Positions 1-8,321 are shown, numbered from the stretch's first letter. The stretch: DNA of 39,000 nucleotides from Fimenecus sp963590415 (GCA_963590415.1 CAVAPB010000021.1:1-39000), one strand, 5' to 3'. A program made the numbers and translations. Notes: generated from the letters alone by a model not told the origin.

Positions 1-200
1 TGAAGCTTCTTTATGATTTCCCTCAATGTTTTTGTCAACTTTTTGACAAATACCCCATTTTTTTGGAAACAAAAAAATGACTGAGGGATTTTTACAAATT
101 ATATAAAATCAGCACTACAATCCCTCCGCCTCACATTCGTTCGGCACCTCCCTTTACACAAGGGAGGCTGAACGCACAAATTGAAAAACATATCATATAG
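1..200. repeat. Degenerate repeat or MITE-like remnant with hairpins
   Basis: No gene is seen here. Positions 31-50 hold a perfect 8-bp inverted repeat (TTTGTCAA/TTGACAAA). Positions 56-79 form a perfect 10-bp hairpin (CATTTTTTTG, loop GAAA), followed by the words ATGACTGAGGGA. The same hairpin-plus-ATGACTGAGGGA arrangement occurs inside the 249-bp elements at 2852-3100 and 16464-16712, so this looks like a relative or remnant of that family. A further small hairpin (CTCCCTT...AAGGGAG) lies near 150-168. Short reading frames across it only translate the repeats. Confidence 0.6.
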
Positions 201-273
201 CGTAGGGGCGAACTGTGTTCGCCCACTTTTAATTTGCTCTGAAATTGACGGACGACCGCAGGTCGCCCCTACG
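201..273. repeat. 73-bp palindromic mini-element with 11-bp terminal inverted repeats
   Basis: The ends are CGTAGGGGCGA at 201-211 and its exact reverse complement at 263-273. Inside lie two short palindromes, GGCGAAC...GTTCGCC and CGACCGCAGGTCG. Related modules occur at 16232 and 16785. There is no coding capacity, so it is a non-autonomous dispersed repeat. Confidence 0.7.
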
Positions 274-496
274 AGTTGTGCGTTGAAAAACAATGTCATA
301 TCAGCCGTAAATTATGATAAAAGAAAAACAATCCAACGGCAGGAGCAATCCCCCTGCCCTACGGTGATATGCAAATTAAAAATCACGCACAAACAAAAGA
401 TTTCTCTGACCTGCAATTCATATTACTGACAAATGTATGACGGATATTACCGATAGGAAGGGGCATTTATTGTTATATGGCTGAATGCTTTTTTTG
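274..496. other. Intergenic spacer with a further repeat fragment
   Basis: No gene is seen. The words CCGTAAATTATGATAA at about 307-322 recur at about 3389-3404, marking another dispersed repeat fragment. A short GGCAGG/CCTGCC hairpin lies near 340-359. The stretch leads into the promoter at 497. Confidence 0.5.
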
Positions 497-525
497 TTGA
501 CAGTAAAAATGCTGCATAATATAAT
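497..525 (+). promoter_or_regulatory. Sigma-A promoter of the LRR/SLH gene
   Basis: TTGACA at 497-502, a 17-bp spacer and TATAAT at 520-525 give a full consensus match. An AGGAGG ribosome-binding site at 543-548 precedes the ATG at 556. Confidence 0.85.
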
Positions 526-555
526 ATAGTTGAATTTACAGCAGGAGGCTTATAA

Positions 556-2811
556 ATGAAAAGGTCAAAAAAATTTCTTTCATTGTTATTATCACTCTTA
601 ATGATAATAACATCACTGCCGCTTATGGCGGTAAGCTCGTTTGCACAGGATGAATCCGCAAATGATTTTGATTATGAATTCTGCGACGAGGACATTATAG
701 GAATTACAAAATATAACGGCTCGGCGGCAAACCTTGATATTCCGTCCGAAATTGACGGATATACCGTAAGGGAAATTTATGACGGCGCTTTCAGGGATTG
801 CACCTCGCTTGTGAGCGTAAAAATCCCCAATACGGTTGAAAGCATCGGAGTAGATGTGTTCTACGGCTGTTCGTCGCTTGAAAGCATTGAGGCGGATGAG
901 GACAACGGCGTTTATTCTTCGGAAAACGGCGTGCTTTTCAGCAACGGTAAGGCTGTTCTCGTAGCCTATCCCATGGGAAAAGAGGCTATCTCATATACCG
1001 TTCCCGACAGTGTTACGGCAATCGGCGAAACTGCGTTTAAGTATTGCAAGAATCTTATTACCGTAACCGTTCCGAACAGCGTTGAGATTATAGAAAATGA
1101 AGCCTTTGAGTTCTGCTACGGGCTTGAAAGCATTACGCTTCCCGACAGCGTAAAGCATATAGGCAATTCGGCGTTTTTCTATTGTCGCAGCCTTGAAAAT
1201 GTTACATTCGGCAACAAAATTGAATATGTAGGCAGCGATGTTATCGGCTATACCGCTTATTACAACAACAGCGATAATTGGGAAAACGGCGGCTTGTACA
1301 TAGGCAAATATTTGCTTACTGTCGGCAAAGATGTCGGCACGGAGTTTACGGTCAAGGACGGCACGGTTAATATCGCTGACTGCGCAGTTTCTTACTGTGA
1401 AAATCTTGCAAGCGTAACGCTTCCCGAAACGGTTGAGGCTATGGGCGAAACTCCGTTTTATCAGTGCCCCTCGCTTGAAAGCATAAGCGTCAAGGGAAGC
1501 AACGGCGTATATTCTTCAAAGGACGGCGTGCTGTTTGTCGGCAGCTCATTGGCTGTTTATCCGCAGGGCAGAAAGGCTGTGCAATATGCAATCCCCGACG
1601 GCACCGACCTTATATGCGATTATGCTTTTTTGAATAATATGTATCTTGAAAGCGTAACCATTCCCGACAGCGTTGAGAGAATAGGAAACAGCGCGTTTTC
1701 ACTTGCACAGTCGCTTAAAAGTGTGACTGTTCCCGGCAGCGTTGATGAAATATACTCGATGGCATTCAACTGCTGTGAAGCACTTGAAAATCTGACGATC
1801 TCAAACGGCGTCGGTCATATAGGCGCATGGGCGTTCCTCAATTGTATTTCCCTCAAGAGCGTTACAATCCCCGGCAGCGTATATCTTGTTGAGGAGGGGG
1901 CGTTTGACGGCTGCACCTCACTTTCGGAGGTTGCTCTTTGCAACGGTGTGAATTCAATAGGAGATTTTGCGTTTGCAGAGTGTTCTTCAATCAGCAAGGT
2001 GACCATACCGAACAGCGTTGAATATATAGGCATGGGTGCGTTCTACGGCTGTACTTCTCTTGAAAGCGTAACGATTCCCAAGAGTGTAACGACAATTGAA
2101 GATTATGCATTCGGTTACTATTACGACGAGAGCAACGATGAGGATGTTAAGGATGACAGCTTCACGGTTTACGGCGTAAGCGGTTCGGAAGCGGAAAATT
2201 ATGCAAATAATAACGAATTTGCATTCGTTGAGATCCCTGAAATTACCTTCCCTGATGTCGCAAATGAGGCTTGGTATTATAACGCTGTTAAATTCAATGT
2301 AGATAAGGGATATTTCCATGGCTATGCCAACGGTTATTTCGGACCTGCTGACAACATTCAGAGACAGGATTTTGTAGTTGTACTTGCTAAAATTGCAAAC
2401 GCAGACCTCTCGGCATATGAAGGTCAGAACGGCGACTTTGATGATGTACCTACAAATGATTATTATTCTGCGGCAGTAGCATGGGCAAAGGTTAACAATA
2501 TTCTTTCAGGCTACGCAAACGGCAAGTTCGGCGTAGGCGACCCGATAACAAGAGAGCAGGCTTGCGTGATTTTCTTCAATTACATCACAGGCTACTGTGA
2601 TATGGGCATCGGCAGTTCAAATACCCCCGAGGAGATTTGTTCAAGGTACCCCGACGGTAACGCAGTCAGCGATTGGGCAAAAACGGCAGTCGCTTGGGCG
2701 GCAGAAAACCATGTTGTCGGCGGCAACGGCAAATTAAATCCCGCAGGCAACGCCAACAGAGCAGAAATGGCACAGATTATTATGAATATGTCGAATAATG
2801 ATATTCTTTGA
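556..2811 (+). CDS. Secreted BspA-type leucine-rich-repeat protein with C-terminal SLH domains
   Basis: This is a 751-residue surface protein. The N-terminus (Lys/Arg then a hydrophobic run, ending near SSFAQD at about residue 31) is a typical signal peptide. Residues of about 40-545 are LRR_5/BspA-type repeats built on the pattern L-x-S-V-T-I-P-x-S-V-x-x-I-G-x-x-A-F. Two repeat blocks contain an N-G-V-Y-S-S insertion. From about residue 567 come three SLH-like domains (FPDV..AWY, DFDDVP..YY, and a shorter last copy with NANRAEMAQI). In this family SLH domains bind secondary cell-wall polymer, so the protein is probably displayed on the cell surface, with the LRR region as a ligand-binding face. 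The ligand cannot be told from sequence. The start is fixed by AGGAGG eight bases upstream. The gene is monocistronic, with its own consensus promoter. Confidence 0.9.
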   Translation: MKRSKKFLSLLLSLLMIITSLPLMAVSSFAQDESANDFDYEFCDEDIIGITKYNGSAANLDIPSEIDGYTVREIYDGAFRDCTSLVSVKIPNTVESIGVDVFYGCSSLESIEADEDNGVYSSENGVLFSNGKAVLVAYPMGKEAISYTVPDSVTAIGETAFKYCKNLITVTVPNSVEIIENEAFEFCYGLESITLPDSVKHIGNSAFFYCRSLENVTFGNKIEYVGSDVIGYTAYYNNSDNWENGGLYIGKYLLTVGKDVGTEFTVKDGTVNIADCAVSYCENLASVTLPETVEAMGETPFYQCPSLESISVKGSNGVYSSKDGVLFVGSSLAVYPQGRKAVQYAIPDGTDLICDYAFLNNMYLESVTIPDSVERIGNSAFSLAQSLKSVTVPGSVDEIYSMAFNCCEALENLTISNGVGHIGAWAFLNCISLKSVTIPGSVYLVEEGAFDGCTSLSEVALCNGVNSIGDFAFAECSSISKVTIPNSVEYIGMGAFYGCTSLESVTIPKSVTTIEDYAFGYYYDESNDEDVKDDSFTVYGVSGSEAENYANNNEFAFVEIPEITFPDVANEAWYYNAVKFNVDKGYFHGYANGYFGPADNIQRQDFVVVLAKIANADLSAYEGQNGDFDDVPTNDYYSAAVAWAKVNNILSGYANGKFGVGDPITREQACVIFFNYITGYCDMGIGSSNTPEEICSRYPDGNAVSDWAKTAVAWAAENHVVGGNGKLNPAGNANRAEMAQIIMNMSNNDIL

Positions 2812-2851
2812 TTAGTTGTTTATAACAAACTGAAAATTACGCACAAACAAA

Positions 2852-3100
2852 GGCTCCCTCTGACGAGGGAGCTGTCATTTTTTCATAGAAAAAATGACTG
2901 AGGGAGAGATAACGAAAATTTGATATGTATTGCCTCTCTCCTTCCGACGCGCCTGCGGCGCGCCACCTATTGCCCTCTTGCGGTGACCCGATTTTGTTAA
3001 TGCGGCTTGGAGCGCCGCACAAAATCGACCGCTACGCCAACAGATGCTCCCTTTATCCGCCACCGGCGGCGGTCGCATATCTTGCCCGTCAGAGGAAGGC
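2852..3100 (+). mobile_element. 249-bp MITE-like element, copy 1
   Basis: The left end is GGCTCCCTCTGAC (2852-2864). The right end GTCAGAGGAAGGC (3088-3100) is a slightly mutated inverse of it. A second copy of exactly the same length lies inverted at 16464-16712, with intact 13-bp terminal inverted repeats. There is no open reading frame of its own and no clear target-site duplication. The left tip forms a perfect 8-bp hairpin, GCTCCCTC-TGAC-GAGGGAGC (2853-2872), followed by TGTCATTTTTT. It could terminate transcription of the LRR gene that ends 41 bases upstream. Confidence 0.7.
2853..2884 (+). terminator. Hairpin at the MITE end, possible terminator of the LRR gene
   Basis: An 8-bp GC-rich stem with a TGAC loop is followed by a T-rich tract. 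It lies inside the repeat element and is the only good terminator-like structure after the LRR/SLH gene. Confidence 0.45.
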
Positions 3101-3360
3101 TTAGTTCTGCGTGTATTTTCATTTTATGCGTATCCGTATGGACAGCCCTTGCGGCTGTCCGCAGTGGGATACATATAACAAATCGGACAGGGGCAAGCCC
3201 TGTCCCTACGATATGATATATAATGCAAATCGACCGCTGCGCCGACATATGCTCCCTTTATCCGCCACAGGCGGCGGTCGCATATGTTGCCCGTCAGAGG
3301 AAGGCTTAGTTTGCGTGTATTTTCATTTTATGCGTATCCGTAGGGACAGCCCTTACGGGG
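3024..3360 (+). repeat. Partial tandem duplication of the MITE right part plus flanking hairpin module, period 205 bp
   Basis: The segment beginning ATCGACCGCT near 3024 recurs from about 3229 with a few substitutions. It includes the GTCAGAGGAAGGCTTAGTT junction and the following TTTTCATTTTATGCGTATCCGTA. The offset is 205 bp (3026 versus 3231). The region also carries GGACAGCC/GGCTGTCC hairpins (3140-3160) and a GGACAGGG/CCCTGTCC hairpin (3185-3205), modules shared with the repeat patch at 16.2-17.0 kb. Short reading frames here are translated repeats. Confidence 0.65.
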
Positions 3361-3504
3361 TATGGTGTTATGTTTTCAATTTTATATCAACCGTAAATTA
3401 TGATAAGCAGACAAAAGGGTGCCCGAATTCGGGAGAATTTGCTTCCGTCGTTTTTATGTGAAATTTTCAGAAAGGCTTAGCCAAAGCTGTATGCTGTCAG
3501 CATA

Positions 3505-3533
3505 TTGTAATATAAGAAAAATATATCTATAAT
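3505..3533 (+). promoter_or_regulatory. Promoter predicted to give a leaderless mRNA
   Basis: TTGTAA at 3505-3510, a 17-bp spacer and TATAAT at 3528-3533 place +1 at about 3540, one base before the ATG at 3541. No Shine-Dalgarno sequence precedes that ATG, which fits leaderless translation. Confidence 0.6.
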
Positions 3534-3540
3534 ATATAGT

Positions 3541-4647
3541 ATGAAAAGTATAAAGGATTACATAAAACAGTGTGAAAAAAAGCGATGCTTAATAATGATT
3601 ACAATCGGTGCGGTTATAGTCGCATCGACAATTTCTCTTGTGTTGATAAGACATCATTTGCATAAAAGTACGCCATATGAAGCGACAGCATATATATCAA
3701 CAGAAGAGAGTACGACACAGATTGTTACGGAACAGCTTCAATCGGTCTCTGAAACCGAAGCACCGGAAACATCGGTTCCTTCGACTAAGAAAAATCCTCC
3801 TAAGGTTAAGCCTGTAGGAACTACCGTTCCTGTCGAAAAGTATGAGGCGCCGATAACCGAAAGAACGGAGCAGCCGTCGATTGATTATTCAAGTAACAGC
3901 TTGAAGCTGTTAAATGTACCGTATATCAACCAAAACGAAAAATATCCCACAGGCTGTGAAAGCGTGAGTGCGGTTATGGCTTTGAGATATGCCGGATATA
4001 ATATTTCGCCGGAAAATTATATTGATGCTCATTTGCCAAAAGGCACAAAGCCGTTTTATGATTCAACCGGAAATATGTTTGGCGATGACCCGAGAGAATG
4101 CTTTCTGGGAAATCCTTACGCAAAAAACGGATGGGGATGCTATGCGCCTGTCATTCAAAAAGGTCTGAATGAGGTTATAGACCGCTCAAGGCATAAGGTG
4201 TTGAATGTAACGGGTAGCTCAATGAGTGAACTGTGTAAAAAATATATTGATAATGATTATCCTGTAATTATATGGGCGACTCAGGGAATGTCTGCACCCA
4301 GGACGGGAAAAACATGGTATTTTCTCGATAAGGAGGGAACCTTTACTTGGATAGCTCCGAATCATTGCTTGCTGCTTGTGGGATATGATGACGGCGGCTA
4401 TTATTTTAACGATCCTCAAACCGACAAAAATTACAGATATGAAAAAAGCATTGTCGAAAGCAGATTTGCTTCTCTCGGAAAGCAAGCGCTGGTAATTGTA
4501 AAATATGTTCCGCCTGTTACCGAAACAATGACAGAAGAAACTTCACGGGAGATAATTTCTTCGGAAACCTCGACAAAGGAAACGACGCAAGAGCTTGCTA
4601 CGGAAACAAGCACCGAGTTGACTGCTGTTGAAAACGAAGTGAAATAG
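3541..4647 (+). CDS. Membrane-anchored C39-like cysteine peptidase
   Basis: This 368-residue protein has a short basic N-terminus, one hydrophobic segment at about residues 17-37 and a Ser/Thr/Glu/Pro-rich spacer to about residue 115. A Peptidase_C39_2-type domain follows at about residues 122-310. The candidate catalytic residues are visible: Cys139 in PTGCESVS, His275 in PNHCLLLVGYD and Asp291 in NDPQ. The C-terminal 50 residues are again Thr/Glu-rich. The topology suggests a signal anchor with the peptidase outside the cell. The family cleaves peptides or peptide cross-links, but the substrate here is unknown and there is no bacteriocin or ABC transporter neighbour. The start is unusual because there is no Shine-Dalgarno site and the promoter abuts the ATG. 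The next in-frame Met (19) also lacks a ribosome-binding site and would cut into the membrane segment. Confidence 0.8.
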   Translation: MKSIKDYIKQCEKKRCLIMITIGAVIVASTISLVLIRHHLHKSTPYEATAYISTEESTTQIVTEQLQSVSETEAPETSVPSTKKNPPKVKPVGTTVPVEKYEAPITERTEQPSIDYSSNSLKLLNVPYINQNEKYPTGCESVSAVMALRYAGYNISPENYIDAHLPKGTKPFYDSTGNMFGDDPRECFLGNPYAKNGWGCYAPVIQKGLNEVIDRSRHKVLNVTGSSMSELCKKYIDNDYPVIIWATQGMSAPRTGKTWYFLDKEGTFTWIAPNHCLLLVGYDDGGYYFNDPQTDKNYRYEKSIVESRFASLGKQALVIVKYVPPVTETMTEETSREIISSETSTKETTQELATETSTELTAVENEVK

Positions 4648-4682
4648 ACGAGGATCCTTTCAATATTTATTTCAAAAAACAA

Positions 4683-4710
4683 CCCTCCTTGGCTGAATGA
4701 CCAAGGAGGG
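4683..4710. terminator. Bidirectional terminator between convergent genes
   Basis: A perfect 10-bp stem (CCCTCCTTGG / CCAAGGAGGG) with an 8-base loop is flanked by T-rich sequence on both strands. It serves the peptidase gene (plus) and the operon ending at 4722 (minus). Confidence 0.85.
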
Positions 4711-4721
4711 CTTTGCTGTAT

Positions 4722-4916
4722 TCAGTTCTGCTTTTGGACGATTTTGTACTCGTCGTACGGGTTGTAGTACGGACACTCAAAGTCCGAATAGCTTAAAAAT
4801 CTTGCGGTTTCGTCCTCGTCGAGGTCGATTTCGCACTCGTAGCAGTCGTACTCCTCGTCATATACATAATAGGCGCAGCATTCGCACTGAGTAATTTTTC
4901 TTTTTTTCTCCGACAT
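4722..4916 (-). CDS. DUF6472-like small Cys-rich acidic protein
   Basis: This 64-residue protein has six cysteines (11, 13, 14, 25, 28, 48) and an acidic centre containing YDEEYDCYEC and LDEDETARFL. The pattern is what I recall for DUF6472, a small family common in Clostridia with no known function. The clustered Cys could bind a metal; that is inference. The start at 4916 is chosen because an AGAGG site sits at a good distance, and because the upstream Met at 4964 would lie inside the preceding gene without a ribosome-binding site. It begins five bases after the stop of the flavoprotein gene, so it is the last gene of a three-gene operon. Confidence 0.75.
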   Translation of the reverse strand: MSEKKRKITQCECCAYYVYDEEYDCYECEIDLDEDETARFLSYSDFECPYYNPYDEYKIVQKQN

Positions 4917-4921
4917 CGGCT

Positions 4922-6454
4922 TTACCTCTTTTCGTGATATTCTTTTTCGGTGTTTACATTCCATATATCGGACTTGTCTGTTTTGCCGGTGAGGATATTG
5001 TTTACCGTCTCAAAGGCGGTCATCATAGAGTGGTCCATATTGTTGTAGCGGTGCTGTCCGTTTCTGCCCACGCAGTAAAGATTTTCGTATGAGTTGAGGT
5101 AATCTATTACAACGGGCAGCTCGTTATAGGTGTCAAAATAAGCGGGATATGCCTTTTTGACCTGCTCTCTGTGCGAGAAAAGAATTTCGGTACCGTCCGA
5201 TATTACGCCGATTTTTTTAAGCTCCTTTACGGCGTAATCGACGCAGTCGCTTTCAGACATATTCCAAAATTCGTCACCCTCGTTGCAGAAGTATTCGAGC
5301 CCAAGCCACACGGTGTTTTCGACATCCTTTACAAGATAGCTTGACCAGTTGTTGAAAATCTGTATTCTTCCGAGCTTTACGGAGTCGTCCTGAACATATA
5401 TCCAGCAGTCGGGGATTATATCGGAAACGGTTCTCATATCCGTTTTATTCTTTATCGCAAGGCGGTTAACAAGCAAGCCTACCGTGACGAAATCCCTGTA
5501 AGGCAAGCCGTTTGCAACTGTTTTTACGCCGCTTGGCACAACCGACGGGTCAAAGCCGTTTATCAAATCCTTAACGGGCATTGAGGAGATGAAAATGTCG
5601 CCGCCGTATTCTTTTCCGTTAGCCGTAACGGAGACGATTTTGCCGTCTTTTGCGTTTATGCTTTTAACCTCGGCGTTGAGAACGATTTTTCCGCCGAGCT
5701 TTTTTATTTCCTCTGCGGCGGTTTCCCAAAGCTGACCCGGACCGTATTTCGGGTACTTGAACTCCTCAATCAACGAGGTTTCGTCGCTCTTTTTGCCTTT
5801 TGAAAGAGCATTTTTAACAACCTCTCTTATCGAAATACCCTTGACCCTCTGCGAGCCCCAATCGGCGGAAATTTCCGATGGATGGCGACCCCAGAGCTTT
5901 TCGGTGTAGCCCTCGAAAAACATTGAATAGAGCTCTCTGCCGAAGCGGTTTATATAGAAATTTTCAAGCGAGGTTTCGTCCTTTTTGAAAATTGTGGAGT
6001 TAATATAGCTGAATCCTGCCTTTACTGTTCTTGCAAAGCCGAGATTTATCAGCGTCTGCGCTTTGAGCGAGACGGGATAATCAAAGAATTTTCCGAGATA
6101 ATATATCCGTGAGACTCTTTGACGGAGGAGCATTACCCTGTCCTCGGTCTCGGGATCGGGGCCGTTTGGCGAAAGCGTCTTTTCACGGTGCAGAAGTCTG
6201 TCGTCAAACGACGGCTTGCCCTGCATTTCCATAAGGCTTGCCCACCACTTGTTTACATTTTCGTCCTTTGAAAAGAAGCGGTGTCCGCCGAGGTCCATAC
6301 GGTTTCCCGAACAGTTTACGGTTGCGGAAATTCCGCCTATGCGGTCGCTACCCTCAAGCACGGTAACGCTGTATTCCCCACGGGCTTTACGCAACAGCTC
6401 AAGCCCTGCGGTAAGCCCTGCCGGACCTGCGCCGATGATAACGACTTCTTTCAT
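4922..6454 (-). CDS. FAD-dependent oxidoreductase related to UDP-galactopyranose mutase and protoporphyrinogen oxidase-like flavoproteins
   Basis: This is a 510-residue flavoprotein. The N-terminus carries the FAD-binding Rossmann motif GAGPAG (residues 8-13), an acidic strand end (VLEGSDRIGG) and the GGHRFFSK motif, followed by YTEKLWG and KYGPGQLWE segments. These are typical of a subgroup of amine-oxidase/UGM-like proteins found beside glycan-synthesis genes in many gut bacteria. The reaction is not established for this subgroup, so galactofuranose formation is only a possibility. Its start overlaps the stop of the cyclase-family gene by four bases (ATGA type), showing translational coupling. 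Confidence 0.75.
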   Translation of the reverse strand: MKEVVIIGAGPAGLTAGLELLRKARGEYSVTVLEGSDRIGGISATVNCSGNRMDLGGHRFFSKDENVNKWWASLMEMQGKPSFDDRLLHREKTLSPNGPDPETEDRVMLLRQRVSRIYYLGKFFDYPVSLKAQTLINLGFARTVKAGFSYINSTIFKKDETSLENFYINRFGRELYSMFFEGYTEKLWGRHPSEISADWGSQRVKGISIREVVKNALSKGKKSDETSLIEEFKYPKYGPGQLWETAAEEIKKLGGKIVLNAEVKSINAKDGKIVSVTANGKEYGGDIFISSMPVKDLINGFDPSVVPSGVKTVANGLPYRDFVTVGLLVNRLAIKNKTDMRTVSDIIPDCWIYVQDDSVKLGRIQIFNNWSSYLVKDVENTVWLGLEYFCNEGDEFWNMSESDCVDYAVKELKKIGVISDGTEILFSHREQVKKAYPAYFDTYNELPVVIDYLNSYENLYCVGRNGQHRYNNMDHSMMTAFETVNNILTGKTDKSDIWNVNTEKEYHEKR

Positions 6455-7068
6455 ATTTCACCTCGGTTTTTACTGCTCCAGAAAATATAATCGGAAATTA
6501 AGACCGCTCTTGTAAACGACGCCTCTGCGCCGCCGATTTTTACCGGCGGAGCTATGAGAAAATACTCGCCGCTTTTTGCATCTTCAAGGTTCAAGCCTTC
6601 AAGTATTGCAATGTTCGCATTGAGGAGCGACCTGTGAGTGCTTCCGTCGGAGTCGGGAGCTTCGACGGTTACGCCGTCCGTTCCGACAAGCTCATAACCG
6701 AGGTGTGACATAACCTCGGCGCCCGTGCAATGGATAAAAGCCCTGCCTTTTGATTTTATAAGCACGCGCTTACAATCCCTCGGAAAATATTCTTCGACAA
6801 GCCTGCCTGTTATTATCCCCTCGGAGACCTCGATAACCTTGCACGGTCCGATAAATTTTTCAAGAGGCAATTTGTCTACGGAGTCTGCGTCTGGCACAAA
6901 GTGTAACGGAGCGTCAATATGAGTTCCGTTGTGCAGACAGGCGTCAAGAACGCTCAGATTATAATAGGAGTCGGGAGAAATTTCCCTGACTCTTTTCATC
7001 TCGGGAATAGGGTCTCCCTCATACACCTCAGCCGTAAGCAAATCGTTTGAAATATCAATGATTCTCAT
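6451..7068 (-). CDS. Cyclase-family (kynurenine formamidase-like) metal-dependent hydrolase
   Basis: This 205-residue protein matches the usual length of the family. The metal-binding signature HNGTHIDAPLHF is at residues 46-57 (pattern H-x-G-T-H-x-D-x-P-x-H-F). Characterised members hydrolyse N-formylkynurenine, isatin and other amide or lactam substrates. No tryptophan-degradation genes are nearby, so the substrate is open. It is the first gene of an operon with the flavoprotein and the DUF6472-like gene. An AAAGGCGG site lies before the ATG, and a promoter overlaps the 3' end of the upstream gene. Confidence 0.8.
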   Translation of the reverse strand: MRIIDISNDLLTAEVYEGDPIPEMKRVREISPDSYYNLSVLDACLHNGTHIDAPLHFVPDADSVDKLPLEKFIGPCKVIEVSEGIITGRLVEEYFPRDCKRVLIKSKGRAFIHCTGAEVMSHLGYELVGTDGVTVEAPDSDGSTHRSLLNANIAILEGLNLEDAKSGEYFLIAPPVKIGGAEASFTRAVLISDYIFWSSKNRGEI

Positions 7069-7098
7069 TTCTTTTCCGCCTTTTCACACATATATAAT

Positions 7099-7127
7099 AT
7101 AGTATATCAATTAACCTGCTTTGTCAA
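7099..7127 (-). promoter_or_regulatory. Sigma-A promoter of the cyclase/flavoprotein operon
   Basis: On the minus strand TTGACA (7127-7122), a 17-bp spacer and TACTAT (7104-7099) are present. The -35 box lies within the last codons of the 7107-8153 gene, so the downstream operon can be transcribed independently. Confidence 0.7.
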
Positions 7128-8153
7128 ATCACGAAAAACGGAGTTTTTAACCTCTTTTTCCAAAATTTCATATTTTTCGGGACTTTCAAACGCCTGTAAA
7201 TAACGGCACAGCTCGTTGTCTTTTTCCATAGCATCGTAAAGGGCGAATACAGCTGTATCTATAAGCTCGTCTTTAAGTTCCTCGTTGCAGCGAAGCTCTT
7301 CAAGAAAATACGGCGGTACGGGGCGATTCAGGAATCGCTTTACGGAAATTTCTCCGCTCTCGGAGCAGCGGTACGGATGATAATCGTTTTCGCACACTAC
7401 TGCAAGCGATAATTCCGGAACACACAGATGTTCCGAAAATTCGGGGCACAGGGAACAGACAAATTTTTCCGTGTCCTTTCCACATTGGCAAAAGGCGGAG
7501 GAAAAACCGTTTATCAACAGCGAAGCGGTATATTTTGCGCAGTCGCATACCGTGTAGACATCGGAGCATTTTTCCGCTATGGATTCGAAACAGGTGTGAA
7601 CGCCCCACGAGGTGATGTTGCCGAGCGTCATAACGCTTTCGTTCCCTTTTTCGGCAGACTGCCGAAGGCCGTTGCGCTGAATGAAGCGGAGAATATAGTT
7701 GAGAACCCTTGCCTTATTTGTGAACCGTGAAAATATTTTTGCGGTCTCACGGGAAATTACGGCGGCGGAGTTTTCGCATTTTGCGGCGTCGGATATGTAA
7801 AGCCGGCGTTGCTCTTTCAGCTTTTTAATTACGGAAAAATCGGGCGACGGAGAGTAAATTTTATCGGCATTTATTGTGGCGGCATCGGGAAATTCGGATA
7901 AATCGGGAATAATATCCTTGTCGGCAACAAGCGTTTTTCGGCTTTTGATATATACGGCGCACAGCTTGTCATAGTCATATTTTGACAGGAATTTAAGGCA
8001 GGAAAGACCTTGCTTTTCGGCATGCGAGACAACGCTTGAGATAAGACGGTGCCTTAGGAATGAGCTTTCGGAGCTTATCAGAACGGCGGCGGTTATGCCG
8101 TTGGGTTCGTTTTTCAGTCTTTTCGGAACATCAAAATCAAAAAAGCAATTCAT
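7107..8153 (-). CDS. Hypothetical protein; candidate P-loop-less relative of PRK06851-type ATPases
   Basis: This is a 348-residue soluble protein. No Walker A motif (GxxxxGK[ST]) is present. Its layout nevertheless resembles the two-domain PRK06851 ATPase family of Clostridia. A segment SWGVHTCFESIAEKCSDVYT stands where that family has its second ATPase repeat. LCVPELSLAVVCENDYHPY matches the family's IPEL..AV...N.YH stretch, and the C-terminus is helical and charged. I infer a degenerate family member that has lost ATP binding; the alignment is by memory and eye. The start has a GGGAGGG site six bases upstream. It is divergent from the aldolase gene with a 168-bp shared spacer. Confidence 0.55.
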   Translation of the reverse strand: MNCFFDFDVPKRLKNEPNGITAAVLISSESSFLRHRLISSVVSHAEKQGLSCLKFLSKYDYDKLCAVYIKSRKTLVADKDIIPDLSEFPDAATINADKIYSPSPDFSVIKKLKEQRRLYISDAAKCENSAAVISRETAKIFSRFTNKARVLNYILRFIQRNGLRQSAEKGNESVMTLGNITSWGVHTCFESIAEKCSDVYTVCDCAKYTASLLINGFSSAFCQCGKDTEKFVCSLCPEFSEHLCVPELSLAVVCENDYHPYRCSESGEISVKRFLNRPVPPYFLEELRCNEELKDELIDTAVFALYDAMEKDNELCRYLQAFESPEKYEILEKEVKNSVFRDLTKQVN

Positions 8154-8242
8154 ACTGAGCCCTCCCGAAATATCCTATTCGAAAACGCAAACTGCGGTTA
8201 ACGCGAAATTTTGAAAATAATGTTAAATTTTGCCTGTTTCAT

Positions 8243-8271
8243 TTGACATATTTACAGCGGTGGGGTATAAT
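8243..8271 (+). promoter_or_regulatory. Consensus sigma-A promoter of the aldolase gene
   Basis: TTGACA at 8243-8248, a 17-bp spacer and TATAAT at 8266-8271. The predicted leader is about 44 bases, with AAGGAG at 8307-8312. Confidence 0.9.
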
Positions 8272-8321
8272 AGCCTCGCAAATAAAACAAACAATATATT
8301 TTACACAAGGAGTGGAAAAAT

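Noticed and set aside
3111..3461. 116-codon reading frame between the LRR and peptidase genes
   Set aside because: It is a translation of hairpin and MITE repeats, with no promoter, ribosome-binding site or recognisable protein features.
8154..8220. Promoter for the minus-strand 7107-8153 gene
   Set aside because: Only poor matches were found (for example TAGGAT-like words without a spaced -35), so no site is called.
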